DNA from: Eubacteriales bacterium
GTDB taxonomy: Bacteria; Bacillota; Clostridia; Lachnospirales; Lachnospiraceae
Assembly (NCBI GenBank): GCA_030527665.1
Contig: JAUNAK010000024.1
Location: 1-36,778, forward strand
Length of the DNA stretch: 36,778 nucleotides
Reading direction: 5' to 3'
The position numbers and the translations under genes were made by a program. The notes under the pieces were generated by a model, which had not been told where the DNA came from, did no database searches, and saw only the letters and a list, made by a program, of their open reading frames with translations. Shown piece after piece: positions 8,901 to 15,357 of this stretch (position 1 is its first letter; each line of letters begins with the position of its first letter).

Positions 8901-9599
8901 GAATGTTGCAAAAGCTTTTCCGTCCGTAATACGAATCTGATCCAACTCATATTTTACTTTTCCGGTTCCGCCGGTGAACGTCAGTGCACCATTCGTATAC
9001 ACGCCATCCGGAAGATCTGTTGCATTATTTACTGTACCGGAAGCCGGATCCACATTACCGACCAGTGTATCCTTTTCTTTGTCGGATTCCTCTTCTTTTT
9101 TCTCAGTCAGGGAATCCTCCTTCTTTTCTTCCTCTTTTTTATCCTCTGCTTTTTTGTCAGAATCATTCTTTGGGGAGTTATCTGCCTTTTTTTCGCTTCC
9201 GGCATCACCCTTCTGACTGTCTTTGCGGTTGTTTTTATCAGCAGCAGGCGCCTCTGTCACTTCAGGCTTTTCTGCTCCTGGTGTTTCTGTTGCTGCCGGT
9301 GTATCTGCACCTGACGGTGTTTCTGTCGTTCCCGGTACAGGTACTGCCGGATCATTTCCGTCCTTCTCGTCTGCCGGTGCTTCCGGATCCGCTGTCGGTG
9401 TCACCACTACATTTTCAAAATCATCAGAAGGTGCCGGATCCGGTGTCGGCGGTTCTTCCGTATCGGCATTTTCATTTTCCTGCTGTGTTTCCACGCTTGA
9501 TCCCGTAACTTCATCAGCTGCAGCTGCAGGAGCTGCCATCGTCAGCATCATGCTGCATGTAAGAATACCGATCAATGCTCGAACCTGAAGGTTTTTCAT
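5943..9599 (-). CDS. large exported multidomain protein: NEAT-like modules, PEGA-like repeats and a half substrate-binding protein
   Basis: 1218 residues. Layout: signal peptide (1-28, AAPAAAA), a long disordered Pro/Thr/Glu/Lys stretch (29-190), beta module 1 (196-317), three PEGA/carboxypeptidase-regulatory-like beta repeats (about 318-394, 395-478, 479-556), a TAAPTK linker (557-585), module 2 (587-708), a Gly/Ser/Asp linker, module 3 (791-893), and a C-terminal region (935-1188) resembling only the N-terminal lobe of a class III substrate-binding protein. Modules 1 and 3 share DGxYT, SGGTG, a GK-[AT]-[FY]-A strand, IPVQLN and a late PH motif; module 2 matches the SLH protein. They look NEAT-like, but that family call is not certain. 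No LPXTG, lipobox or membrane anchor is seen. The ATG follows AGGAGG. It lies between the ATPase and the full-length binding protein, so a corrinoid relay role is inferred. Confidence 0.8.
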   Translation of the reverse strand: MKNLQVRALIGILTCSMMLTMAAPAAAADEVTGSSVETQQENENADTEEPPTPDPAPSDDFENVVVTPTADPEAPADEKDGNDPAVPVPGTTETPSGADTPAATETPGAEKPEVTEAPAADKNNRKDSQKGDAGSEKKADNSPKNDSDKKAEDKKEEEKKEDSLTEKKEEESDKEKDTLVGNVDPASGTVNNATDLPDGVYTNGALTFTGGTGKVKYELDQIRITDGKAFATFHTTSSYTHFYTGRIPKKGEPDYNPSEIPSLYDPNTGSTGVNVYAGNKVEIPVQLNGVTPVAGRTVGMNDPHWILYEFQVKLSVDYNVKAVQAVDSENNSAIGNALCTVTDESGNAVAVRGDGKYHLLSGKTYTVQAAADGYNSNSQTFTANSNDTVSVALVKNAEPEKFFTYAPVIKDEATGKLIENAVVRITDSSNVTLNAENGKYSLSSRRVYDLTVSADNYETKTSSVQLTADESPVIKLKHAVRKVRITVDCGSEKPTIKVTDAKGKVLKAGTDGLYEIPTGQLCMFSITAKGYSSSNIQYPIEDAGGKGLNLTVKMTKQKSTEPTAAPTKTPTAAPTKAPTAAPADAKVDVVNDGDYTMSYKDAENKMFNMAGVVLHVKDGVYTADITLSGTGYDYVYPGSAEQAKAAGEGAWSPAWTNADGKYTYTIRVPYLDKPFTLASRSHKYATDGSGNEPWRDGDHSIIIYSKDVNGSALPTHKAEDKNSSSYTQDPNPSKQDGVHTGDANGDNGNSQGSDTGDSSGKSSGRTGSGGSGSGGYSANTNGSTGAVNSSTKLEDGEYTPDSFNWSGGTGRVSISCNRIIVQGGKTYADITFSSTHFQYVKAGGMTINDKVQGGGSTTFRIPVQLNQNNTIIGMTTAMSQPHEITYTLYFGLKAAEKAGGSNGGGGSSKGGSAAKTSEKPVSVDKQYDTFDAVAPDIPGLEAEKETEVTYSSLFKIFNYKDGYSLIEIDMEKGTALKTIDKKTLEKKSEDTGEEEEKESSATITAQKDALYKNPILKYLVIPEGKEIPAGMDRQVILIQTPADKACVASEEALSYMEDLDLLKMITAAAVEKDKLPKELADKDDLKDAGSYDQLNYKALILGKNNLMIQNSDLLPEEKEIKEAATEAAKVLYSLGSRCVQMEMPLLVDRSADEENDLAKAEWYKVYGTIYGTMDKAGQKYSEIVSKASDSDKAAALKAAGKEENKAGDSDKAGNEEEK

Positions 9600-9639
9600 A
9601 TTGTATTTTCCTCCTGTTATCTTATCGATCCGCTTAAAC

Positions 9640-10785
9640 TTATTTCACTGAAACGAACTCGGACATTTTTGTGTCAAAAAACTCTTTTTCCGTCATTAAT
9701 TTTCCTGCTGCTGCCGCCTCTTCCAGAAGTTTCCTCATACAGGCATTTCCCTGACCGGTAACCAGACCGGCATCGATCACCATACTGCAGAAATTCATTT
9801 TTTCTCTTGCTGCCTTCATTGCCTCTTCACTGACCGGCTCGAAGGGCTGCATTTCGATCATATCCGCAGCCAGCAGTCGTGCCAGCTTATGATCCACATC
9901 GTTGGTATAGAGAATGCCGGCCGAAAATGGAATGCCCAGCTTCTGCAGCTTTCGATAGGTGCCGATTCCGTTTCCGCAGGAAGAAAGAACCATGACTTTT
10001 GCTTCACCCACTGGTTTCGGAAGTTCGATACTTCCGAACAGTGGATCGAAATAACCCTTGTCGATCTCATAGAGATCACGAATCATCCCTTCTTCAAAGA
10101 TCTCCTCCGGTTTTCCGTGCCTGAAAATATGATCTCCCTTTACACAGATAATACGATCGGAGATTTTCATTGCCAAATCAATCTCATGAAGAGACATGAT
10201 AACCGTGATATTTCTGCTCTTAGCCATATCACGAAGAATCGACAGCAGTTCCAGTTTATGCCGCACATCCAGGAAGGAGGTCGGCTCATCCAGAATGATC
10301 ATATCCGGTTCCTGACAGATCGCACGTGCAAGCAGAACCCTCTGTCTCTGTCCGTCACTGATAGCATTGAAATCCTTGTTTCCCAACTCATAGGCATGTA
10401 CGGAACGCATGGCCGCATCCACGATCTCCTCATCCTCCCGACTCAGAATTCCCAGACGTCCGGTGTAGGGATATCGTCCGGTAGCCACCACATCATGACA
10501 GGTCATAAGCTCCGGTTTCATTCGTTCTGTTAAAACAACAGCCATTCTGGCAGATAATTCCTTGAAAGAATACTTCTGAATATCCTTTTCCGCAAAGATC
10601 ACCCGTCCGCTGATCAGAGCAAGCTGCCGGGTAATACTCTTCAGAATCGTAGATTTACCGGCACCGTTCGGACCGATCAGTGTTACGATCTCACCTTTCT
10701 GCACATTGATATTGATATCTTTGATCAGCGCCTGTCCCTGATAACCGACAGAAAGCTGCTTGGTTTGTACATAATATTCAGCCAT
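9640..10785 (-). CDS. FecE/BtuD-type ABC transporter ATPase with C-terminal extension
   Basis: 381 residues. Residues 1-255 are a complete nucleotide-binding domain: Walker A GPNGAGKST (38-46), signature ISDGQRQR (142-149, the SDGQ variant common in FecE/BtuD proteins), Walker B MIILDEP (162-168) and the H-loop His200. Residues about 256-381 form an extra domain beginning EAKVMVLSSCGNGIGTYRKL and containing AGILYTNDVDHKLARLLAADMI. It resembles an alpha/beta fold with a Gly-rich loop. I do not recognise it, and it is too short to be the CbiZ amidohydrolase that is fused to some cobalamin ATPases. The start codon overlaps the permease stop by one base (TAATG), with AAAGGAAAT as ribosome binding site inside the permease gene. 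It powers import through the upstream-encoded permease. Confidence 0.93.
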   Translation of the reverse strand: MAEYYVQTKQLSVGYQGQALIKDININVQKGEIVTLIGPNGAGKSTILKSITRQLALISGRVIFAEKDIQKYSFKELSARMAVVLTERMKPELMTCHDVVATGRYPYTGRLGILSREDEEIVDAAMRSVHAYELGNKDFNAISDGQRQRVLLARAICQEPDMIILDEPTSFLDVRHKLELLSILRDMAKSRNITVIMSLHEIDLAMKISDRIICVKGDHIFRHGKPEEIFEEGMIRDLYEIDKGYFDPLFGSIELPKPVGEAKVMVLSSCGNGIGTYRKLQKLGIPFSAGILYTNDVDHKLARLLAADMIEMQPFEPVSEEAMKAAREKMNFCSMVIDAGLVTGQGNACMRKLLEEAAAAGKLMTEKEFFDTKMSEFVSVK

Positions 10786-11849
10786 TACATATTTCCTTTC
10801 TGTCTGCGGATCAGCATATAAATAACGATCGGTGCACCGAAGATCGAGGTGACCGTACTGATATTCAATTCCCGCGGAGCAAAAGCCATTCTCGCTACCA
10901 GATCGCAGAACATAACAAATACCGAACCGCCGAAAAAGGTCGCCGGAATAACGACCAGCGGCTTGGATGTATGCAGTGCATGCTTGATCAGGAACGGAAC
11001 TGCAATTCCTACAAAGGAGATCGGTCCTGCAAAGGCAGTAACACAGGCGGATAAAATACTGGAAAACAGGATCAGAAGCACACGGAAGCGTTTTACATTC
11101 ACACCCATACTCTGTGCATAAGCCTCGCCCAGCTGATATGCACCGATCGGTTTAGAAAGCCCAAATACACAGATCACACCGATTCCTACAATGACAGCAC
11201 CTACTGCCACATTGCTCCAGTTCATACCGGAAAAGCTTCCCTGTGACCATCCATGCAGATTGACAATATCCGAATCATCGGCAAACGTAATGATCAGCTC
11301 GGTGACTGCCGAACAGATATATCCGATCATAATTCCGGCTACCAGCAGTGCCGCCATATGCTTTACACTTCTGGAAACAGCAAGAATAAATCCGGTGGCA
11401 AGCAGGGAACCAACGAATGCAGCTGCAACCAGTACATAGGAAGAAACCCGTCCGAAATTACCGATAAAAAAGATCATAACAATGGCAACCACCATCTTGG
11501 CACCGGATGAGATGCCAAGTACAAACGGACCTGCAATCGGGTTGCTGAAGAAAGTCTGCAGCAGGAAACCGGAAAGCGATAAGGCTCCTCCCAGTAAAGC
11601 CGCCATCAGAATACGGGGCAGACGAATTTTCCAGATGATATTGACCTCATCAACATCTCCTGCTTTTGTAAAGATGATTCGAAAAATCCGGGACACCGGA
11701 ATATTTACATTTCCTGTATTCACGTTCAGAACCGTAATCATCACAAATGCTGCAAGAAGAACCAGAAACACAATGGAATATCTGCTCCTTCTTCGAAAGT
11801 TTTCCATATGGAAGCTTTCCGGTGTTCCCGGATTGACTTTTTCGTTCAT
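10785..11849 (-). CDS. FecCD/BtuC-type ABC transporter permease
   Basis: 354 residues with about 10 hydrophobic helices, typical of the FecCD family that imports siderophores, heme and cobalamin. Family landmarks are LPRILMAALLGGALSLSGFLLQTFFSNPIAGPFVLGISSGA near residues 80-125 (read as separate conserved motifs LPR, GxxLxxxGxxxQ, NPLA/NPIA and LGxxxGA), the cytoplasmic coupling stretch around GEAYAQSMGVNVKR, and the late FVGIAVPFLIKH. It is the first gene after the cobalamin riboswitch and terminator. The site before this ATG is only a purine run (AGAAAG), so Met15 (MENFRRR) is a possible alternative start. It would form the transport pore with the ATPase that overlaps it. Cobalamin or another corrinoid is the likely substrate because of the riboswitch. 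Confidence 0.93.
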   Translation of the reverse strand: MNEKVNPGTPESFHMENFRRRSRYSIVFLVLLAAFVMITVLNVNTGNVNIPVSRIFRIIFTKAGDVDEVNIIWKIRLPRILMAALLGGALSLSGFLLQTFFSNPIAGPFVLGISSGAKMVVAIVMIFFIGNFGRVSSYVLVAAAFVGSLLATGFILAVSRSVKHMAALLVAGIMIGYICSAVTELIITFADDSDIVNLHGWSQGSFSGMNWSNVAVGAVIVGIGVICVFGLSKPIGAYQLGEAYAQSMGVNVKRFRVLLILFSSILSACVTAFAGPISFVGIAVPFLIKHALHTSKPLVVIPATFFGGSVFVMFCDLVARMAFAPRELNISTVTSIFGAPIVIYMLIRRQKGNM

Positions 11850-11922
11850 TTTCTTTCTCTCTTTCTAATTGTTCTTATATGCGCCTGCAATATGCAAAGC
11901 CTCTTACGGGATCTGCATTTTA

Positions 11923-11955
11923 ATCCTGCTCTGCCATGCCGGCATGGTGCAGGAT
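11923..11955 (-). promoter_or_regulatory. second strong hairpin in the corrinoid operon leader
   Basis: Between the riboswitch terminator and the permease start lies a nested dyad: a 14-bp palindrome CCATGCCGGCATGG (11934-11947) inside flanking arms ATCCTGC and GCAGGAT (11923-11929 and 11949-11955). There is no T tract, so it is not a terminator. It may be a processing site, an mRNA-stability element or a transcript-folding element. Confidence 0.45.
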
Positions 11956-12018
11956 CCGACATCTCAAATACCGGATTCATCCACAGATCCTATATGCTGC
12001 ACACTCCTGCGCTGCCGC

Positions 12019-12051
12019 AAAAAAAACAGCTGTCCGCTTCTACGGACAGCT
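12019..12051 (-). terminator. riboswitch expression-platform terminator
   Basis: A 9-bp perfect stem AGCTGTCCG/CGGACAGCT (12028-12036 with 12043-12051) with a 6-base loop is followed on the minus strand by GTTTTTTTT. It lies about 55 bases after the cobalamin aptamer and 170 bases before the permease start, so ligand binding would be expected to favour it and shut off the operon. Confidence 0.9.
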
Positions 12052-12106
12052 TTCTGTGCACACAAAAAAAGGATCACAGATGCAGCTTTCGACGGAAGCG
12101 CATTTC

Positions 12107-12284
12107 TGATCATTCAGCAGGTTTCCTGACTCATAGAGATTCCTGTTATTCCTTCTCACTTTCGCAATGGATAGCAACAGTATCTTCCATAAGAGAAGTT
12201 CTCTATTTACAGTGACCGGATCGTTCAGGTCTTCCACCTGATTCCCTTTTACCTTTGTTCCTGAGAACACTCCCCATAACAAAG
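12107..12284 (-). ncRNA. cobalamin riboswitch aptamer
   Basis: Read on the minus strand, this leader has the class hallmarks in order: an AAAAGGGAATCAGGTGGAA segment (around 12248-12230), GACCTGAACGATCCGGTCACTGTAAA (around 12230-12205, split by the conserved CACTGTAA), a variable P6-P11 region, and a B12 box GAGTCAGGAAACCTGC (12117-12132). These match the AdoCbl-type cobalamin riboswitch consensus. It sits between a promoter and an intrinsic terminator upstream of the FecCD-type permease, so the operon is likely repressed when intracellular cobalamin is plentiful. The 5' boundary is estimated. Confidence 0.92.
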
Positions 12285-12311
12285 CACTGAATGACTGATA
12301 TTCAACAATTT

Positions 12312-12340
12312 ATTTTAACACTCTTATATATGCCTTTCAA
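12312..12340 (-). promoter_or_regulatory. promoter of the riboswitch-controlled corrinoid operon
   Basis: On the minus strand, TTGAAA (12335-12340), a 17-base spacer and TAAAAT (12312-12317) form a good sigma-A-type promoter about 30 bases before the aptamer. Confidence 0.8.
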
Positions 12341-12384
12341 TATTCTATTCCGAACAAAAAATTCCGAAAATTACAACAGTTGCT

Positions 12385-12415
12385 AAAAAAAACGCACAGC
12401 CTATCAGCTGTGCGT
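12385..12415 (-). terminator. terminator of tRNA-Glu copy 1
   Basis: A perfect 9-bp stem ACGCACAGC/GCTGTGCGT (12392-12400, 12407-12415) is followed on the minus strand by a run of seven or eight T. It directly follows the tRNA gene. Confidence 0.92.
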
Positions 12416-12421
12416 ATAAAG

Positions 12422-12493
12422 CAGTTGATATGGGAATCGAACCCATGTTTTCGCCGTGAGAGGGCGACGTCTTGACCCCTTGACCAATCAACC
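12422..12493 (-). tRNA. tRNA-Glu (anticodon CUC), copy 1
   Basis: The minus strand folds as a 72-base tRNA: acceptor GGTTGAT/ATCAACT (G1-U72 wobble), discriminator G, anticodon stem TCGCC/GGCGA with loop CTCTCAC (anticodon CTC, reads GAG), and T arm ATGGG TTCGATT CCCAT. CCA is not encoded. It differs from copy 2 by one base in the D arm (C instead of T). It has its own promoter and terminator. Confidence 0.95.
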
Positions 12494-12500
12494 GTAATTC

Positions 12501-12529
12501 ATAATAACAGGTCATCTACTCTTTTGCAA
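12501..12529 (-). promoter_or_regulatory. promoter of tRNA-Glu copy 1
   Basis: On the minus strand, TTGCAA (12524-12529), a 17-base spacer and TATTAT (12501-12506), ending 7 bases before the mature 5' end. The same architecture precedes copy 2. Confidence 0.85.
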
Positions 12530-12601
12530 GTACTTTTTAAACTTTTCTTCTATTTTTTTCTGAACAGACATATCTCATACTAGATTCCGCTTTCCAAACA
12601 G

Positions 12602-12630
12602 AAAAAACGCACAGCCTTTCGACTGTGCGC
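12602..12630 (-). terminator. terminator of tRNA-Glu copy 2
   Basis: A stem GCGCACAG/CTGTGCGT (one G-T pair) is followed on the minus strand by TTTTTT. Its stem shares the CTGTGCGT arm with the terminator of copy 1, which indicates that the whole unit was duplicated. Confidence 0.88.
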
Positions 12631-12636
12631 AGCAAG

Positions 12637-12708
12637 CAGTTGATATGGGAATCGAACCCATGTTTTCGCCGTGAGAGGGCGACGTCTTAACCCCTTGACC
12701 AATCAACC
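12637..12708 (-). tRNA. tRNA-Glu (anticodon CUC), copy 2
   Basis: A 72-base tRNA on the minus strand with the same acceptor, anticodon (CTC) and T arm as copy 1, 215 bases away. The only difference is a T in place of C in the D arm. CCA is not encoded. Confidence 0.95.
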
Positions 12709-12715
12709 GTTTATC

Positions 12716-12744
12716 ATAATAACAAACGTTCTCTCAAAATGCAA
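12716..12744 (-). promoter_or_regulatory. promoter of tRNA-Glu copy 2
   Basis: On the minus strand, TTGCAT (12739-12744), a 17-base spacer and TATTAT (12716-12721), 7 bases before the tRNA. Confidence 0.85.
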
Positions 12745-12747
12745 GTA

Positions 12748-12804
12748 CTATTTTACTATTTTTTTACCTGTGCTATTTTACTATTTTTTTGCACCTGCTA
12801 TAAT
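12748..12804 (+). promoter_or_regulatory. DUF4317 gene promoter inside a tandem AT-rich repeat
   Basis: Two tandem copies of a 25-26-base unit (12748-12772 and 12773-12798, core CTATTTTACTATTTTTTT followed by ACCTG) run directly into a perfect TATAAT (12799-12804). TTTACT (12777-12782) in the second copy, 16 bases upstream, can serve as -35. The first copy repeats the same -35-like element. Confidence 0.65.
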
Positions 12805-12883
12805 GTACTAACTACGTGGTCTTTCGAGCAGAGGCTCTCCTATCCCTCTGTTCGGAAATGACCTGATAAAAGGAGTCAAACAT

Positions 12884-14053
12884 ATGAACAAAAAAGAAGT
12901 TCTTGAAATACGCAAACTGTTTAAACCCGATGACTGCCGGGTAAATAAGATCTGTGCCTGTTATGTAGATGGTCACAAGGAAAAGATCCTGCAGACGAAG
13001 GATGCTTTCCTCTCTCTCCCCGAGGAAGAGATCTTCAAATACACCGACATATTCAAAAAGACCCTCTCAGGTCAGATCGGCAAAAACCTGATCAATCTGG
13101 AATTTCCTCTTGCCGAGGAAGAAGAAGGCGGACGTCAGCGTATGCTGATGGCCCTTCGTGATACCCGTCTGGATGACCAGGAGCTGATCGATGCCTTTTT
13201 TGATTCTGTTATTCGTTCTTATCTGTATCCCGATCATTATCTGATTCTTCTCATTCACGGCACCTACGATGTACCGGGAAGAAGTTCCTCCAACGATGAG
13301 ATGTTTGATGCTTCGGACTATGTATACAACTATGTCATGTGCAGCATCTGCCCTGTGACCCTGTCCAAACCGGGTCTCTGCTACAATGCGGCCACCAATG
13401 CATTTATCGATAAAGTACAGGACTGGATGGTTCAGATGCCGGAAGTCGGCTTCCTCTTCCCGGCATTTACAGACCGCAACACCGATATTCACAACCTGCT
13501 GTACTACATAAGGAATGCCGAACAGATGCATCCGGAAGTAACCGACGAGATCCTCGGCTGTACTCTCCCGCTTTCCGCCGGTGATCAGAAGCACACCTTT
13601 GAAGCAATCATTGAAGAGACCTTCAAAGACGACTGCAGCTTTGATACAGCACTTACCGTACAGAAAAATCTGAATGCCCTTCTGGAAGGAAAAAAAGAAG
13701 AACCGGAACCGACTCCTCTTGGAAAAAACGAGATCAAACGTTTTCTCTCCGACTGCGGAGCCAAGGCCAAGCATCTGGAGCATTTTGAAGAAGCCTACGA
13801 CAATGACCGGACAACCGATGCCCAGCTTCTGGCATCCAATATCGCTACACCGAAGAAGATCGAAGTGAAGACCGATGACTTCAAGATCAGCATCGATGCC
13901 TCCCGGCAGGATCTGCTTGAGACCCGTATCATCGACGGCCGTGAGTATCTGCTGATTCCGGTCTCCGACAACGTTACGGTAAACGGCATACACATCCATG
14001 CAGCCGGAGGTCCAACGGATGACGTTTATGAAGAAGATGAGGAGATTTTCTGA
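12884..14053 (+). CDS. DUF4317 domain-containing protein
   Basis: This 389-residue soluble protein matches the DUF4317 family seen in Lachnospiraceae and relatives, judged from the start MNKKEVLEIRKLF, the CRVNKICACYVDG segment and the YLILLIHGTYDVPGR/CSICPVTLSKPGL centre. The family has no known function. It has no signal peptide or membrane segment and is rich in acidic residues, with an acidic C-terminal tail (DDVYEEDEEIF). The start is fixed by AAAAGGAGT before the ATG. It is monocistronic, with a repeat-associated promoter upstream and a strong terminator downstream, and is transcribed divergently from the tRNA-Glu genes. I assign no biochemical role. Confidence 0.9.
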   Translation: MNKKEVLEIRKLFKPDDCRVNKICACYVDGHKEKILQTKDAFLSLPEEEIFKYTDIFKKTLSGQIGKNLINLEFPLAEEEEGGRQRMLMALRDTRLDDQELIDAFFDSVIRSYLYPDHYLILLIHGTYDVPGRSSSNDEMFDASDYVYNYVMCSICPVTLSKPGLCYNAATNAFIDKVQDWMVQMPEVGFLFPAFTDRNTDIHNLLYYIRNAEQMHPEVTDEILGCTLPLSAGDQKHTFEAIIEETFKDDCSFDTALTVQKNLNALLEGKKEEPEPTPLGKNEIKRFLSDCGAKAKHLEHFEEAYDNDRTTDAQLLASNIATPKKIEVKTDDFKISIDASRQDLLETRIIDGREYLLIPVSDNVTVNGIHIHAAGGPTDDVYEEDEEIF

Positions 14054-14130
14054 TCGCTTTGTACCTCTTCTCTTCTTAGAGACACAGCAGCAATACGTGC
14101 AGATGCTGACGAGTAGTATTTCTTCATACA

Positions 14131-14178
14131 AGAGAATGCAGCCGCTTTCATATGAAAACGGCTGCATTCTCTTTTTTA
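14131..14178 (+). terminator. terminator of the DUF4317 gene
   Basis: A perfect 14-bp stem (14131-14144 with 14159-14172) is followed on the plus strand by TTTTTT. The complementary A-rich 5' side is weak, so it acts mainly rightward. Confidence 0.93.
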
Positions 14179-14268
14179 ATCTGTTTTTTTCATAACTCAG
14201 AGCAATGGAAATCAACCGCATCTGCTGATTAACAGCAGGTCGACTTCCATTCTGTCACTTCACTGTAA

Positions 14269-14652
14269 TCAATCGATCACAGCAACTGCCTCAATCTCAA
14301 CCAAAGCACCCTTCGGGATATTAGCTGCTTCAAAGGCAGCACGAGCCGGATAAGGCTCTGTGAAGAAGGTTGCATACACCTCATTCATTGCCGCAAAATC
14401 ATTGATATCTGCAAGCAGACAGGTGGTTTTTACCACATGACTCATATCCGTTCCGGCAGCCTTCAGGATATTGCTGATATTGGTCAGGCTCTGTCTGGTC
14501 TGTGTGACAATATCTTCACCTGCAAATGCTCCTGTTGCCGGATCTACCGGAATCTGACCGGAAACATAGATCGTATTGCCCGCCTGTACAGCCTGGGAAT
14601 ACGGACCGATCGCTGCCGGTGCCTGTTCTGTATGAATTGCTTTTGTACTCAT
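14269..14652 (-). CDS. ridA: RidA family reactive-intermediate (imine/enamine) deaminase
   Basis: 127 residues, the normal length for the RidA/YjgF/UK114 family. RidA hydrolyses 2-aminoacrylate and related imines released by PLP enzymes such as threonine and serine dehydratases, protecting PLP enzymes from damage. The family signatures are visible: GPYSQAV (16-22), [10 protein letters not shown] (29-38), the substrate carboxylate-binding Arg104 in [20 protein letters not shown], and Glu119. It acts as a cytosolic trimer. A strong AGGAGG site precedes the ATG. It is a single gene, convergent with the DUF4317 gene. Confidence 0.95.
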   Translation of the reverse strand: MSTKAIHTEQAPAAIGPYSQAVQAGNTIYVSGQIPVDPATGAFAGEDIVTQTRQSLTNISNILKAAGTDMSHVVKTTCLLADINDFAAMNEVYATFFTEPYPARAAFEAANIPKGALVEIEAVAVID

Positions 14653-14713
14653 TTCGTTGATTCCTCCTGAACTGATTGATCAATTCCCGTAAACCGGGTC
14701 TATTTGTTTTATC

Positions 14714-14749
14714 TTATCATCAGCTGCCTACTGCTGCCGCCGATGATAA
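14714..14749 (-). terminator. hairpin after the DUF2284 gene
   Basis: An 8-bp inverted repeat TTATCATC/GATGATAA (14714-14721, 14742-14749) lies just beyond the DUF2284 stop codon. The sequence after it is A-rich rather than T-rich, so termination is uncertain. Confidence 0.35.
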
Positions 14750-14762
14750 AATGATTACCGGA

Positions 14763-15314
14763 TCACTGTTTTCCCTTTACAAGAAATACTGCCGTATAGG
14801 TAACTGTATCTTTCCCGTAATAATATCCCATGTCGTTTGCCTTGCATACATCACTGACTACCAGACCGTAGGCCTCCATGGATGAGATGGCACGATTCGG
14901 AAATCTGCAGGGAGACTCCGGATAGGTACATTTCTTGCAGAGTCTGCAGCAGCCTGCAGAAAGCGGCAGAACCTCGTCATCCGTCAGCTCCAACAGCCGA
15001 TCTCTGAGCGCCTGCACATGCTCACGCTGCATTTCCTCACCTTCCATCATTCCTTCATAATCCATGCTGTCTTCCAGTTCCTGCGTCGTCTGAACCAGAA
15101 CACCGTAATCATAGGACATCATACGTGCGGTACACTCCTCGATCGTTCCGCATGCCGGCGGTCCGGACCATGTGGTTGCATACGCATGACAGGAATTGAC
15201 TTCGCACATATCCCTTACTTCTTTACGTGCACGCAGTGTTGCTACCGCAGCCGGTCCCACATGAGAAAAACCGATCTTCTCCGCTTCTTTTATTACAGTT
15301 TCCTGAGAGATCAT
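14763..15314 (-). CDS. DUF2284 domain-containing predicted metal-binding protein
   Basis: 183 residues with the spaced cysteines of the DUF2284 family: CEVNSCHAYATTWSGPPACGTIEEC (Cys37, 42, 55, 61) and, later, GCCRLCKKCTYPESPCRFP. These are predicted to bind a metal or Fe-S cluster, and the family's function is unknown. It is the last gene of a three-gene operon, after a small Cys-rich protein and a HAD phosphatase, 43 bases beyond the HAD gene. The ATG is preceded by AAGGAGG. Two Cys-rich putative metal proteins in one operon hints at a shared metal or redox role; that is only inference. Confidence 0.85.
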   Translation of the reverse strand: MISQETVIKEAEKIGFSHVGPAAVATLRARKEVRDMCEVNSCHAYATTWSGPPACGTIEECTARMMSYDYGVLVQTTQELEDSMDYEGMMEGEEMQREHVQALRDRLLELTDDEVLPLSAGCCRLCKKCTYPESPCRFPNRAISSMEAYGLVVSDVCKANDMGYYYGKDTVTYTAVFLVKGKQ

Positions 15315-15357
15315 AGCACCTCCTTCGACAGTTTCCTGTCACATATCTCTTTATTTT

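Noticed and set aside
5943-9599. A simple adhesin or sortase-anchored protein
   Set aside because: There is no LPXTG-type signal, and the half substrate-binding protein and operon context point to uptake.
1973-11849. A dedicated heme (Isd-like) uptake system
   Set aside because: The modules resemble NEAT domains, but there is no sortase, heme oxygenase or Fur-like site, and a cobalamin riboswitch controls the operon. Heme remains possible, but is not preferred.
12040-12282. An 80-codon minus-strand reading frame in the leader
   Set aside because: It coincides with the cobalamin riboswitch aptamer and its terminator, which explain the sequence better.
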